NCBI RefSeq assembly: GCF_014193515.1
Contig: NZ_BLXX01000001.1
Coordinates: 558,001-622,000 of the forward strand
Reading direction: 5' to 3'
DNA: 64,000 nt
Source of the DNA: Geomonas silvestris
GTDB taxonomy: Bacteria > Desulfobacterota > Desulfuromonadia > Geobacterales > Geobacteraceae
Shown here: positions 29,909 through 38,865 of the stretch, piece after piece
Position numbering within the stretch: the stretch's first letter is position 1
How the letters are laid out: the number at the start of each line of letters is the position of its first letter
Notes under the pieces: model-generated
Database searches by the model: none
The model's input: the letters and a program-made list of their open reading frames with translations, nothing else
What the model was told of the DNA's origin: nothing
Made by a program: the position numbers and the translations under genes

Positions 29909-30538
29909 TTAATAGGTAGTGTGTCCCCGGGGAAAACCCCGCCTCCGGATAAAGATGAGGCCAACAAGGCCAGTGCCAAGGAGGAATAAAGTCGAGGGCT
30001 CAGGTACGGCGGGTGGGTCTGTCGTGATTTCCAATGACCAAGAACCTGATTGAGCCCACCCCATATATCCATCTCCATGCTCGCCACGGCAAGATACATA
30101 ATCGAAGTTGCTTGATGACCAAATGGTATAGTTAGAACCGAACTGTATATTCCAATTTATTGGTAGCCCGGATATTGGGTCGAGGGTTATGCTCCACCCC
30201 CAGGGGCCCCTTCCAACACTATCTCTAGGGTCGGTCTCGTACCTGAGTGCCCCCCCTCTAATGGAAAAAAAGTGCACGTCAGACTGGATTTGGTTGTAGT
30301 TAAGGGAACTCGGCAGAGGCGCTTCGGATCTAATTTCGATTGTGATAGAATCTGATGTGTTAATCCAATCATCGCCCCACGGCTCACCATACCACTTGAT
30401 TTCAGCGAAGTTCCCTCCCTTGTAGCTATAGTCATAGTTATATTGCAAGGCAGATGAAGTAGTTGGATGTATTGCCAGCATGAGAAGGATAAGCGTAAAG
30501 GCCTTTGCGAGGAGATTAAAAAATGCGTCCATTCTCAT
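29909..30538 (-). CDS. PEP-CTERM sorting domain protein
   Basis: A 209-residue secreted protein with a signal peptide (1-30) and AGGAGG before the ATG. The middle part is a beta-rich, Trp/Tyr/Ser-rich domain of unknown fold. The C-terminus has VPEPSTLFLLGTGLVGLIFI followed by RRR, the PEP-CTERM signal recognised by exosortase, but with an unusually long tail (GFPRGHTTY) after the basic cluster. Proteins of this type accompany extracellular polysaccharide in environmental bacteria. A sigma-54 promoter and PEP-CTERM box lie upstream. No exosortase gene is in the window. Confidence 0.88.
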   Translation of the reverse strand: MRMDAFFNLLAKAFTLILLMLAIHPTTSSALQYNYDYSYKGGNFAEIKWYGEPWGDDWINTSDSITIEIRSEAPLPSSLNYNQIQSDVHFFSIRGGALRYETDPRDSVGRGPWGWSITLDPISGLPINWNIQFGSNYTIWSSSNFDYVSCRGEHGDGYMGWAQSGSWSLEITTDPPAVPEPSTLFLLGTGLVGLIFIRRRGFPRGHTTY

Positions 30539-30612
30539 TTATTTCCTCCTATGATACCCGTCAGAAGTTCTTGGGCTATTACGGAGAACCCCCGTAAAAC
30601 TCATTCGAGTTC

Positions 30613-30628
30613 TGCAAAATACGCACCA
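30613..30628 (-). promoter_or_regulatory. Sigma-54 promoter of the PEP-CTERM gene
   Basis: On the minus strand TGGTGCGTATTTTGCA has GG and GC exactly 10 bp apart and matches TGGCACGNNNNTTGCW except at two positions. It lies about 75 bp upstream of the start codon. Confidence 0.7.
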
Positions 30629-30703
30629 GAGACTAAATTGTGGGTATAGCGTGAAGAAGGCACAAAAAGTATGAAAACTGATTAAATTACGTAAACTAAA
30701 TCG

Positions 30704-30728
30704 ACACCTTTGTCGGGAAAATTTACAG
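30704..30728 (-). promoter_or_regulatory. PEP-CTERM box (candidate PrsR enhancer site)
   Basis: The minus strand reads TGTAAATTTTCCCGACA followed by AAGGTGTCG, containing the dyad CGACA-n4-TGTCG. It is about 80 bp upstream of the sigma-54 promoter, the right place for an enhancer bound by a PrsR-type regulator. The element name follows the known PEP-CTERM-box response regulator family; the assignment here is by pattern and position. Confidence 0.55.
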
Positions 30729-31203
30729 GTTGGGTTGGCCGTCCCACACTTCTAAGGTTCAGCAATTGTCTCATTGAGGTATTGAGGGCCGAGAACCTTT
30801 ACGTATTTCAACCCTGACGCCGGTCTTGGATAGAAAATGCAGAAATAGGATCAAAATCGTGAACAAAACCCGCTGACACCACCGTTTAACGGCAGCGGCG
30901 CTCGTTCGTGCGGCACAACGTGGACAGGCAATTGCAGTTACCAGTCCCCTAAACCGGGATAAGTGATCTAGCACAACCTGAAGCGACCCTCAAGGGCGCC
31001 TGTGTCAAGCGAAAGCGACAAGAGGGGAAGTCTGCCTCACTGCAACCGCCAGGGCATCGGGCGCCCTTCCGTTTTCCGCATCCCCCTGCGGGGTGCCCCG
31101 TGACGTATACATCTGACAAGCCACCATTCAGCACCGATCCGCCCTGCCAATTTACAGGACCGCTCGGCAGCCAGTATCCTGCTGTGACTCAAATCAGGAT
31201 AAT

Positions 31204-32985
31204 TTACGGGCTCTTCAGTTCGGTTTTATGCTGATACATCCTCTCGTCGCTGAGCCGTAACGCTTCCGCAATCTGATCATTGGATTCCGCGGTTGCAATG
31301 CCAAAAGCGATGCTCACTTGGCCGGTGATGATCTCAGGACAGCTCATAATCCTCTCGACAGCCTCTGCCGCGACTAACCTGCCCGCACCCGGCAAGAGGA
31401 CCGCAAATTCGTCTCCGCCGATACGCGCGACTATGTCCTCAGCTCGAAATGCTTCCAGGATAATCCGCGCGGCCAACCGAATTAATTCGTCGCCTGCGGC
31501 ATGCCCTTGGGTGTCATTGACTCTTTTAAGCCCATTTACATCCCCCATTACGATACTCAGGGGAAGCATTCTGCCATGGGAAAACCTCTTCAGCTCTTCT
31601 TCGAAAAACGCACGATTATAGAGACTAGTTAGCGTGTCGTGAGTGCTATCGTGGCGCAAATCGAGTTCCAATTCCTTCCGGCTCGTTATGTCGTGCGTTA
31701 TGCCGATAACTCCTATTACCTTTCCATTGTCATTAAAGATGGGTGTTTCAATCTTCTCGACATGCTGGACATTTCCTTGCCGGTCTACATTGGATTCTTC
31801 GAAATAGGTCCGCATACTGCTGGACATGACATTTCTGGTGTCATTCGCATGTTTCGCAGCTCGCTCCGGAGGATATATCTCATGATCGTACTTTCCGACC
31901 AGTTCTTGGGGATGCAGGCCCACCGTACGACTGAACGCTTCGTTTACCGCCACGTACCTTCCTTCCGTATCTTTAAGCCAGGCTATGTTGGGAATATTAT
32001 CAAGTATCGCCTGCTGTTGCCTGACGACCTTGTTGATCTTCTCTTGCACCGACTTGCGTTCGGTGACATCTCGCATAATTGCGATGGAGTGCCAGGTCCC
32101 CTTGATATCCAAAGCCGAGACGGAAAGCTCCACCGGGAATTCCGAGCCGTCCTTCCGAAGTGCTACGACTTCTGTGGTCCGGCCAAGTAACGGTCCGGTA
32201 CCCTGCTTTCTAAAGCTGGAATACCCCTTTTCTGCGATGGGCCTGATGTGATCGGCAAGGAAAAGGGTGTGGAAATTCCCGCCGGTAATCTCGCCGCCAG
32301 GACAGCCAAACATAACTTCTGCCGCGGCATTGGCGAAGGTAACCCTCCCATTGTCATCCAGCATTACAATGGCATCGGCAGCCATCTTCGCCAGCTTGTA
32401 CATCCGATCCTCGCTCTCTCGCAAGGCGATTTCGAGTTGTTTGCGCTCAGTTATATCGATCAGGGCGAGGAGGCAGGTTTGCCCCGAAACGCCCGGCATG
32501 GCCTCGATTTGCAAGACAAGCGGCGGCTCCCCCTTCTGGAGTGTCACTTCGCACGCCTCCTTGGCTTGAGAAGTAAAGATCCTGTTAAAGAAGGCGGTGA
32601 AGTTGTCACGATCAGTTGCAGCAACGAAATGTTCCAGATGCCGTCCGATCAAACGCGAGCGCTCTACCTGTAGCAGCCGTGTGCCCAGAAGGTTTACGGA
32701 AATGATTTTACCGTCACGGTTGAGGGTAAGATACCCGACGGGCGCGAAATCGTAGAGGTCTGTACAGGCTCCCAACGCCGCCTCCAGCTTGACCCGTGCT
32801 TTGCCGAGTTCCTCGTTTTGCAGTTCCAATTCAATTTGGTGAACTTCCAGCTCATGGACGAGCCTCTGGAGCTCTTTGTTGGCGCGGGGGTGCCCTTTTG
32901 ACGCCTTGGCCCGTAATCGCTTTTCTGCGAGTAGGCGAAGGTCGTCAGCTGCATTGAACCGGTACTTGTCTTCGTGGGTAGCCAT
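31204..32985 (-). CDS. PAS-domain diguanylate cyclase
   Basis: A 593-residue soluble signalling protein. An N-terminal coiled coil (about 30-75, HELEVHQIELELQNEEL) is followed by three PAS domains (about 75-190, 195-320, 325-440), each ending in a DITERK-like box, and a GGDEF domain (about 440-593). The catalytic GGDEF is intact at 523-527, and RAED at 514-517, five residues upstream, is a product-inhibition I-site. It should make cyclic di-GMP in response to a signal sensed by the PAS domains. GCAGGAGGG precedes the ATG. It is monocistronic. Confidence 0.95.
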   Translation of the reverse strand: MATHEDKYRFNAADDLRLLAEKRLRAKASKGHPRANKELQRLVHELEVHQIELELQNEELGKARVKLEAALGACTDLYDFAPVGYLTLNRDGKIISVNLLGTRLLQVERSRLIGRHLEHFVAATDRDNFTAFFNRIFTSQAKEACEVTLQKGEPPLVLQIEAMPGVSGQTCLLALIDITERKQLEIALRESEDRMYKLAKMAADAIVMLDDNGRVTFANAAAEVMFGCPGGEITGGNFHTLFLADHIRPIAEKGYSSFRKQGTGPLLGRTTEVVALRKDGSEFPVELSVSALDIKGTWHSIAIMRDVTERKSVQEKINKVVRQQQAILDNIPNIAWLKDTEGRYVAVNEAFSRTVGLHPQELVGKYDHEIYPPERAAKHANDTRNVMSSSMRTYFEESNVDRQGNVQHVEKIETPIFNDNGKVIGVIGITHDITSRKELELDLRHDSTHDTLTSLYNRAFFEEELKRFSHGRMLPLSIVMGDVNGLKRVNDTQGHAAGDELIRLAARIILEAFRAEDIVARIGGDEFAVLLPGAGRLVAAEAVERIMSCPEIITGQVSIAFGIATAESNDQIAEALRLSDERMYQHKTELKSP

Positions 32986-33065
32986 AGTGCCCTCCTGCCC
33001 AAACAGGATATTGCGTCTCTTTTTGGTTCAACCTGGTTCATTGACGGCCTGACGGTCAGGCAACA

Positions 33066-34691
33066 TCAACCACGTCCACGGTTACGACTCAGTGCTTTGA
33101 GAGAAATGATGATTGTGCTGATGATTCCCGCAGTAACCATTACTTCTCCCGTATAATGATGCCACATCCCGACGTCCCTCGGAGCCGTAATCATAAGGCC
33201 TCCGGTGACGAGAATAGCCGATGTGTTAAGGACAACGGGAAGACGACCGAGATAGCGGGTGGCGCGGCCTCCAAGATTTTCCATAACAGGTGCGTGCACA
33301 CGTCCAAGGTTGCCCTCTGCAAGACGTCGCAAGATACGTCTTGTATCACCTGGAGCATCTATCATCAAACGTTCCAGGTCGAGTACAACCCTGCCGGTCT
33401 TTTCCTTGACCTCATCAAGTGAGAAGCGCTGCGCGGTGAGGCGTGAAATCTGCTCGTGAAACGCTCCAATGTAATCAAAATTCGGATCGAGTTGGCGGAT
33501 CATTGACTCCATGATAACGAAGGCTCTAGTCAAATGAAAAAAATCGGCCGGGTTATGGACCCTGTGTCGGCAGCCGGCGCGCAGTAGCAAGGCAAAGGCA
33601 TCCCCGATGGAAACGTCCGAGAGAGTGCTCCGGTGAATTTCATAGAGCACCGCCTTGATATCCAGCGTGAGGGCAGCACGGTTGACACTCTCGCTTGCCA
33701 TTGCCAGCCCGAGATAGGCGTCTGTGGCTTGACGCGCATCACCCTTCACGACAGCGGCAAGCAGATCGGTCAGCGATTCGCGCATCTGTTCGTCAAGTTC
33801 GCCAATCATACCAAAATCAAGAATCGAGAGCTTACCATCGATATGGACCCGTACATTGCCGGGATGTGGGTCGGCATGGAATAATCCATTTTCGAAGATC
33901 GTTTGCAGCATGACTCTCACTAAGGTATTGATTAATCTTGAAGTTGTCTCTGGATGCCGCTTTACGTAAAAATCTATCCGTTCGCAATCACAAAAATCGA
34001 GCGTGAGCATTGTTTTGCCTGAACACCCTGCCACAACATCAGGGATCCAAAGATTGGGAATTTCCGCCACTGCGGTGCGGACGAGCCTAATGGAATCGGC
34101 CTCGCGACTGAAATCGGTTTCACTGTTCAAGCTGTTGGCAAATTCTCGAATCAAAACCGGCAGGTCTAAGGCACGAAGGTGAGGGAAAAGGGTCTCACCC
34201 ACTTTGACCAGATACGTGAGTGCCGCGATATCAGTGGAAATGATCTTCTCAAGACCTGGTCGTTGAATCTTAACGGCAACGTGCCGCCCGTCCAGCAGGG
34301 TCGCCTCGTGCACCTGGGCGATAGTTGCGGCCGCCAGCGGTGTTTCACTAAAAGATGCGAATACCTCAGTTAGTGCGATCCCCAGTTCAGTCTCAATGGT
34401 CATACGCACCGTATCTATCCCCATTGCCGGTAACTGGTCATGCAACTGCTCCAACTCATCAATGTAGGCATCCGACAGCAGGTCTCGGCGCATCGCTAGC
34501 ACCTGTCCTAGCTTGAGAAAGGTGAGCCCCAACTCCTCAAATGTTTCACGCACCTCGTTAGGTGGTGGCCAATGGTTCTTGCCCCGCAGGGCTCTCAGGA
34601 ATTTATGTTTGATTAACACCCGAAGGATTTGCATCAGCCTGGGCGCGGCGTGCAACAACCTGCTCTTTTCCAGTTGGATCATTGCTGGCAT
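33066..34691 (-). CDS. UbiB/ABC1-family atypical kinase
   Basis: A 541-residue protein of the UbiB family, which supports quinone biosynthesis through an ATPase or atypical kinase fold. The family-defining K60-L-G-Q63 motif, the Ala-rich nucleotide loop (AAATIAQVHEA), HADPHPGN and LDFGM are all present. Two C-terminal hydrophobic segments (about 490-535) anchor it in the inner membrane. The ATG at 34691 has GGGAGG 6 bases upstream; a GTG two codons earlier is a weaker option. No ubiquinone or menaquinone genes are adjacent. Confidence 0.92.
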   Translation of the reverse strand: MPAMIQLEKSRLLHAAPRLMQILRVLIKHKFLRALRGKNHWPPPNEVRETFEELGLTFLKLGQVLAMRRDLLSDAYIDELEQLHDQLPAMGIDTVRMTIETELGIALTEVFASFSETPLAAATIAQVHEATLLDGRHVAVKIQRPGLEKIISTDIAALTYLVKVGETLFPHLRALDLPVLIREFANSLNSETDFSREADSIRLVRTAVAEIPNLWIPDVVAGCSGKTMLTLDFCDCERIDFYVKRHPETTSRLINTLVRVMLQTIFENGLFHADPHPGNVRVHIDGKLSILDFGMIGELDEQMRESLTDLLAAVVKGDARQATDAYLGLAMASESVNRAALTLDIKAVLYEIHRSTLSDVSIGDAFALLLRAGCRHRVHNPADFFHLTRAFVIMESMIRQLDPNFDYIGAFHEQISRLTAQRFSLDEVKEKTGRVVLDLERLMIDAPGDTRRILRRLAEGNLGRVHAPVMENLGGRATRYLGRLPVVLNTSAILVTGGLMITAPRDVGMWHHYTGEVMVTAGIISTIIISLKALSRNRGRG

Positions 34692-34755
34692 ACGCACCCT
34701 CCCTACTGTAGGTGTGAAATTTGTGCCTGTCCGGCACGCCGGCCAGGTGGCCCGA

Positions 34756-35052
34756 CTATGAGTACGATATTAAACAGGCACAGGGTAACAACGATTGCAA
34801 GGAAGTTAGTACCTTAGTCAGATCGGATAATCTGTAAGGCTTTGGTAACGACAAACAAAATCCGAAACTAATGTGGTTGGCTATGACCGGGTCATCCGAG
34901 TAACCGCTCGATACAATCAATCTAGCAAAAGGGTCTATCTCAATTAGCTGCTGGGCTGCGTCTTTTCCGTCCATTTCCGACTGAGGCAAAACGCGACGAG
35001 GATAGTGTGACCAGTGACCGAGCGTCGGTGCAGTGTGTTTGTCCTGTGACAA
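34756..35052 (-). pseudogene. C-terminal receiver-domain remnant of a hybrid histidine kinase
   Basis: The frame contains EMDGKDAAQQLIEIDPFARL, IVSSGYSDDPVIANH and LPKPYRLSDLTKVL, matching the second half of the receiver domain at the end of delta-proteobacterial hybrid kinases (the SSGYS switch and the K-P pair are intact). The phospho-acceptor Asp half and the kinase itself are absent, and the upstream part is unrelated sequence. It is a 3' gene relic. The remaining gap (35053-35388) is AT-rich and shows nothing. Confidence 0.65.
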
Positions 35053-35384
35053 TAGTTAGCGACAGACATACGATTCACCTCACCTAAAAAATAAACACTA
35101 ATTAATTATTTACTTGGGCTTAAATACAGTTTAATTGCTATCTGACCACCACTTTTAACATGGATAATACGTCGGCAAGCTTAATTGGTCTTACGTATTG
35201 CTAACGCCACATGTCCGGCGTATGGACTTTTGTCAGCACGCATTTTAAACCATAAGAATAATGTTATAAATGAGTGTCTGTCCGTATATCGTTAAGAATT
35301 TAGCGAAGTGATTATCGGGTTTTCAGGAAGGAGCTACCGGGAATTTGTCCTGTAGCTGGGGAGAGCGCTCAACAGGGCAAAATG

Positions 35385-35430
35385 CCGGGGGCCCTAAGGG
35401 GGACGCCCCTGTAATACTGTAATTCCCGGG
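35385..35430. repeat. Left REP end of the RAYT element
   Basis: GGGGGCCCTAAGGGGGACGC followed by CCCTGTAATACTGTAATTCC is the inverted counterpart of the copies at 36512-36558 and 36714-36750. Confidence 0.75.
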
Positions 35431-35476
35431 ATCGCTGGAGTTGCGAAAAGAGGGGCCCTGTGGCACCATTTCCCCC

Positions 35477-36481
35477 ATGCCACGTCAATCCCGCATAGAC
35501 GCGCCAGGCGCTCTGCATCACATCATCTGTAGAGGGATCGAGCGAAAACAAATATTCCTCGATGATCAGGACCGGGATGATTTTCTTGAGCGTCTCGGCC
35601 AGCTTCTTCTCATGACCCACACCCGATGCTTTGCCTGGGCCCTAATTCCGAATCACTTTCATCTTCTTCTACGCACAGGTACCACCCCCATTGCCACAGT
35701 AATGGAGCGATTACTCACCGGATATGCCATCCATTTCAACCACCGGCATGACCGTCACGGCCACCTCTTTCAAAACCGCTACAAGTCGATCTTTTGCCAG
35801 ACCGAACCGTACCTGCTGGAACTGGTTCGCTATATCCACCTGAATCCATTTCGTGCTGGGCTGGTGAACACGCTAACGGACCTGGAGACTTATCGCTATT
35901 CCGGCCACCGCGCCCTCCTTGGCAAGTGCACTACGTCCTGGCAAGAAATAATGGAAGTATTGGCGAGGTTCACGGAAGACCTAGGACTGGCTCAGCAGCG
36001 GTATGTCGCATACGTGGCAGATGGCCTGATGTTAGGCAATCGACCAGACCTGATAGGCGGAGGGCTCCTGCGCAGCGCAGGTGGCTGGGAACAGGTCAGA
36101 TTGGCGAGCAAATACGGCGAACATTTGAAAAGTGATGAGCGGATTCTCGGAGACAGTGACTTCGTCGAACAGGTACTAGGGCTTGCAAGCGAGCAGTTGG
36201 AAAAGACCGAACGTCTGCGCAGCAAAGGAATGAATATTGATACTTTGGCGCAAAAGGTGGCTGAAGTTCTGGGAATCAAGGTCGACGAGATTTGGAGAGG
36301 AGGGAAGAAACCAGTTACTGTTATGGGCAGAAGCCTTTTGTGTCATTGGGCCACATCTGAACTCGGAATGACAGCTGAAGCTGTAAGCAAATCAGTTGGC
36401 ATAACGGCAGCGGCGGTCGTTCGTGCGGCACAACGTGGCCAGGCACTCGCGGCTTCCAGAAAACTTTATCTTGACCAGTAA
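35477..36481 (+). CDS. REP-associated tyrosine transposase (RAYT, Y1_Tnp)
   Basis: A 334-residue single-stranded-DNA transposase of the IS200/IS605-like Y1 group. The HUH motif is H-F-H in IPNHFHLLLRTG, and the nucleophilic Tyr is in GHLFQNRYKS. The C-terminal extension (about 240-334) carries a helix-turn-helix-like region (SELGMTAEAVSKSVGITAAA). RAYTs excise and copy REP hairpins, which flank this gene in inverted orientation. The start at 35477 follows the conserved MPRQSRIDAPGALHHII beginning of the family; no clear ribosome-binding site is seen. Confidence 0.93.
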   Translation: MPRQSRIDAPGALHHIICRGIERKQIFLDDQDRDDFLERLGQLLLMTHTRCFAWALIPNHFHLLLRTGTTPIATVMERLLTGYAIHFNHRHDRHGHLFQNRYKSIFCQTEPYLLELVRYIHLNPFRAGLVNTLTDLETYRYSGHRALLGKCTTSWQEIMEVLARFTEDLGLAQQRYVAYVADGLMLGNRPDLIGGGLLRSAGGWEQVRLASKYGEHLKSDERILGDSDFVEQVLGLASEQLEKTERLRSKGMNIDTLAQKVAEVLGIKVDEIWRGGKKPVTVMGRSLLCHWATSELGMTAEAVSKSVGITAAAVVRAAQRGQALAASRKLYLDQ

Positions 36482-36752
36482 GACACCGCCAACAGCAAGA
36501 ACTGAATTAAACAAGAATTACAGGATTACAGGGGCGTCCCCCTCGGAAGGCCCCGGGCCCCCATCTGAACTCGGAATGACGGCGGAAGCAGTAAGCAAAT
36601 CAGTTGGCATAACGGCAGCGGCGGTCGTTCGTGCGGCACAACGTGGCCAGGCACTCGCGGTTGCCAGAAAACTTTATCTTGACCAGTAAGACACCGCCAA
36701 CAGCAAGAACAGAATTACAGGATTACAGGGGCGTCCCCCTCAGTGGCCCTAT
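36482..36752. repeat. Duplicated transposase tail with REP sequences
   Basis: Positions 36560-36720 repeat the last about 120 bp of the transposase gene and the following spacer (36357-36530) almost exactly. Each copy ends with the REP sequence GATTACAGGGGCGTCCCCCT (36523 and 36721). The open frame 36423-36689 is a product of this duplication and not a gene. Confidence 0.85.
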
Positions 36753-36857
36753 ATCGTACAGCCTAACCTTGTTGGTATACCGAATGGCCTTCCTGACGAG
36801 GTAAACCTGCTTGACCGGCGGGAAAAACTCGATATCTTCTTCGGTTGGCTCAACCAT
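36723..36857 (-). pseudogene. Possible transposase fragment interrupted by a REP copy
   Basis: A 44-codon frame beginning MVEPTEEDIEFFPPVKQVYL resembles a stretch of ISAs1-like transposases (weak match from memory) and runs into the REP sequence, which provides the last five codons and stop. This suggests the REP/RAYT element inserted into an older gene. No gene is recognised in 36858-37049. Confidence 0.3.
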
Positions 36858-37049
36858 TTCCTCACACCTCAGGATACCTTTCTATGGTCGGGGTGTTACA
36901 GCAACTTCGGCACAGGCCTCTTGTCCTATTGTTAACGGGTTTACACTTGTATGGTTCGAAACGCAAGTTGAATTACCGCATAGAAACACCGACTCGGACC
37001 GCGATTTCCCCTTGACTTGCCTTGATTGTCATTTGATAACTTCCAATTC

Positions 37050-37318
37050 ATGGCAACCTGCGTGCAGACAAAACTATCCCCGATGCCCATCCGAGTTGCA
37101 CTGGTGATCGAATCCGGCAGACTCAAACCCGTCTGGTTTGAGGAGATCGGCAGGTCAAGCTGTGACCGAATCTTCGTCAAGCAGATCTGCTCGATCTGGC
37201 CGCACCATGAAGGGGCCGGAAAAATCATTAACTTCGCGGTGACGGGGCAAGCAGTTACGTGTTGGCGCTCAATACCAAAGAGTTCACATGGGAGCTGGGG
37301 TGTGTGGAGGCGGGGTAA
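37050..37318 (+). pseudogene. Frameshifted small hypothetical gene
   Basis: The frame from the ATG at 37050 (or 37083, MPIRVALVIESGRLKPVWF) reads sensibly to NFAVT near 37240. A different frame then continues as DGASSYVLALNTKEFTWEL to a TAA at 37316. Joining the two gives a coherent roughly 80-90 residue protein of a type that accompanies mobile DNA in these genomes (VWFDxxGR...HFAVTDGxxxYxL...W pattern). A small deletion near 37240 most likely broke it. Confidence 0.55.
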
Positions 37319-37321
37319 CCT

Positions 37322-38068
37322 TCAGGGGGCTAGGTCTGGGCTGCACCTGAGATCAAGAACCCGTGGTATGTGAGGTTCTAGCCACAGAAGGCGGTCAAAG
37401 GTGTGGGTGTAAGTGTGCGTTCGTGCAGCGTCGGTAAGCTCGGCTGGTGCTCCTTTTTCGAATGCATCGTTCACAATGACCAACCAGAATTCATCGCAGA
37501 GCTTTCTTGCTGCAACTGCCTTAGGCAGTTTTCGATTGATTTCCAACTGGACATGATCAGGGCTGATGGGAGCGACCCAACCAGAGGAGGTTGCATACCA
37601 AAGCCGATCCGTGCCATCTACGCTGCCATTTACCCGGACATCAATTATCTCTGGTGGTAGCTCCATGCTGCTGCTGAGGTAGACGTTTTGAGCTTGAAGG
37701 ACTCTCGGCACCGAGGCAGCAAGTACGGAGTTTGCAAGCTGGCCAGCGATGCGAGCTACATCCTTATTCCTTAGCTGGTAATGGTCGTTGAAGTAGACCG
37801 AAACGTATAGTGCTGGACCACCGGCCTCGGCATGAAACTCCTCAGCTTTTTTGGTGATGTACTTTCGAAGGCTTTGGAGCTGTTGCTGGGGCTGTTCGCT
37901 CGGATCAGGAGGGTAAAAGAACGATGTCAGTTCGATTCCCAGATTTCCATCGTCGGTTCGAAAAAGAAAGTCAGGTGGCTCCGGCTCGAACGGCTCGACT
38001 GCCGGAATAGCGGACAGGCATTTTCGGAGTTGGGAAAGGCAATATCGTTCTCGGTCTTTATCTGGCAC
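37322..38068 (-). CDS. Hypothetical protein with possible PD-(D/E)XK-like core
   Basis: A 248-residue soluble protein starting at a GTG 5 bases after AGGAG. Near the N-terminus the sequence PPDFLFRTDDGNLGIELTSF has the spacing of the P-D...(D/E)-x-K nuclease core, with Thr in place of the Lys, so this may be an inactive or divergent nuclease, or chance. Two Trp-rich segments lie in the C-terminal third. No family is recognised. The HNH gene lies 38 bp upstream on the same strand, so the two may be co-transcribed. Confidence 0.6.
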   Translation of the reverse strand: MPDKDRERYCLSQLRKCLSAIPAVEPFEPEPPDFLFRTDDGNLGIELTSFFYPPDPSEQPQQQLQSLRKYITKKAEEFHAEAGGPALYVSVYFNDHYQLRNKDVARIAGQLANSVLAASVPRVLQAQNVYLSSSMELPPEIIDVRVNGSVDGTDRLWYATSSGWVAPISPDHVQLEINRKLPKAVAARKLCDEFWLVIVNDAFEKGAPAELTDAARTHTYTHTFDRLLWLEPHIPRVLDLRCSPDLAP

Positions 38069-38106
38069 AATGTCTCCTACTCGCACCGTAGTTGTTATTC
38101 GCGTTC

Positions 38107-38814
38107 TCAGAAACAGTGCATATCGATCCAGTCCCGTTGTTCCCGGACAACCGGAAGATCACCCATATAGAGATTGAATAGCATTCGCCAAGTACTAGCC
38201 CTTGGTTCGTCGTACAGTTCGTGGTTCATCTGGTATCGAACTGAACGGAGATCTTTGCCGACAAGTTGGATGGTCTGGTCCCTATATATCGTTTCATCAG
38301 ACTTGGCAACGACCTTCTGGCACCTTGCTCCATCTTCCAAAAAATCTACTGGCTGTTCGCTGCCAGTTTGAATAATGGGAATCTTCGGGGGAAAGAAAAG
38401 GTCCAAAGTAAAGCCGGTCTGCTTAGTCATTGATGTATTTGTGAAGCTGATGAGCAGCCAATAGGTATGGAGGTCCCCGTCGCTTGAAGGATCTCGCTTG
38501 TAGCTGATCTCAAGTCCACAACCGATTGGTTCCTCTGGGGTTTTGGGGCAATGATCCCACCATTGATCCCGGTGCAGTCTCAGCTCGCTTGGTGAGTATT
38601 TTGTACCCATGGGGTGTCTGGGATTATAGTGACCTGCTTCAGCATGGCACCGGAGACACAAAGCGATGGAGTTCTCCAAGACATTGGCTCCGCCATCTGC
38701 TTCTTGATTGATATGGTGAACATTGGCACTCCGGCCAGCAAATTCATGGCAGACGCAACACCGTCGGTGTGATTTAACCAGAGATTCTTCACGTACACTA
38801 TTTGGAAATGGCAT
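38107..38814 (-). CDS. HNH endonuclease domain protein
   Basis: A 235-residue protein. The N-terminal HNH core is complete: CCVCHEF zinc pair, central NVHHINQEADGG, ALCLRCHAEAGHY with the second Cys pair and final His (about residues 15-70). The C-terminal 150 residues form an unrecognised beta-rich domain (DLHTYWLLISFTN, RSVRYQMNHELYDEP) probably for target recognition. The start is the ATG preceded by AGAGG. It is likely part of a defence or restriction system in this accessory region. Confidence 0.85.
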   Translation of the reverse strand: MPFPNSVREESLVKSHRRCCVCHEFAGRSANVHHINQEADGGANVLENSIALCLRCHAEAGHYNPRHPMGTKYSPSELRLHRDQWWDHCPKTPEEPIGCGLEISYKRDPSSDGDLHTYWLLISFTNTSMTKQTGFTLDLFFPPKIPIIQTGSEQPVDFLEDGARCQKVVAKSDETIYRDQTIQLVGKDLRSVRYQMNHELYDEPRASTWRMLFNLYMGDLPVVREQRDWIDMHCF

Positions 38815-38865
38815 TGCGATCAGACCTCTAATTCTGTTTCTTTCCCTTGGCAGGAATGCCGTCAA

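Larger units (their letters stand above)
30539..31203. other. Intergenic region with a transposase-tail fragment
   Basis: Besides the promoter elements at 30613 and 30704, positions 30881-30942 are clearly similar to the last 60 bp of the RAYT transposase gene (36400-36465; shared ACGGCAGCGGCG and TCGTTCGTGCGGCACAACGTGG), on the plus strand. No further gene is seen in this 665-bp gap. Confidence 0.6.

Noticed and set aside
36423-36689. A separate 88-residue gene after the transposase
   Set aside because: It repeats the transposase tail through a tandem duplication and has no start signal of its own.
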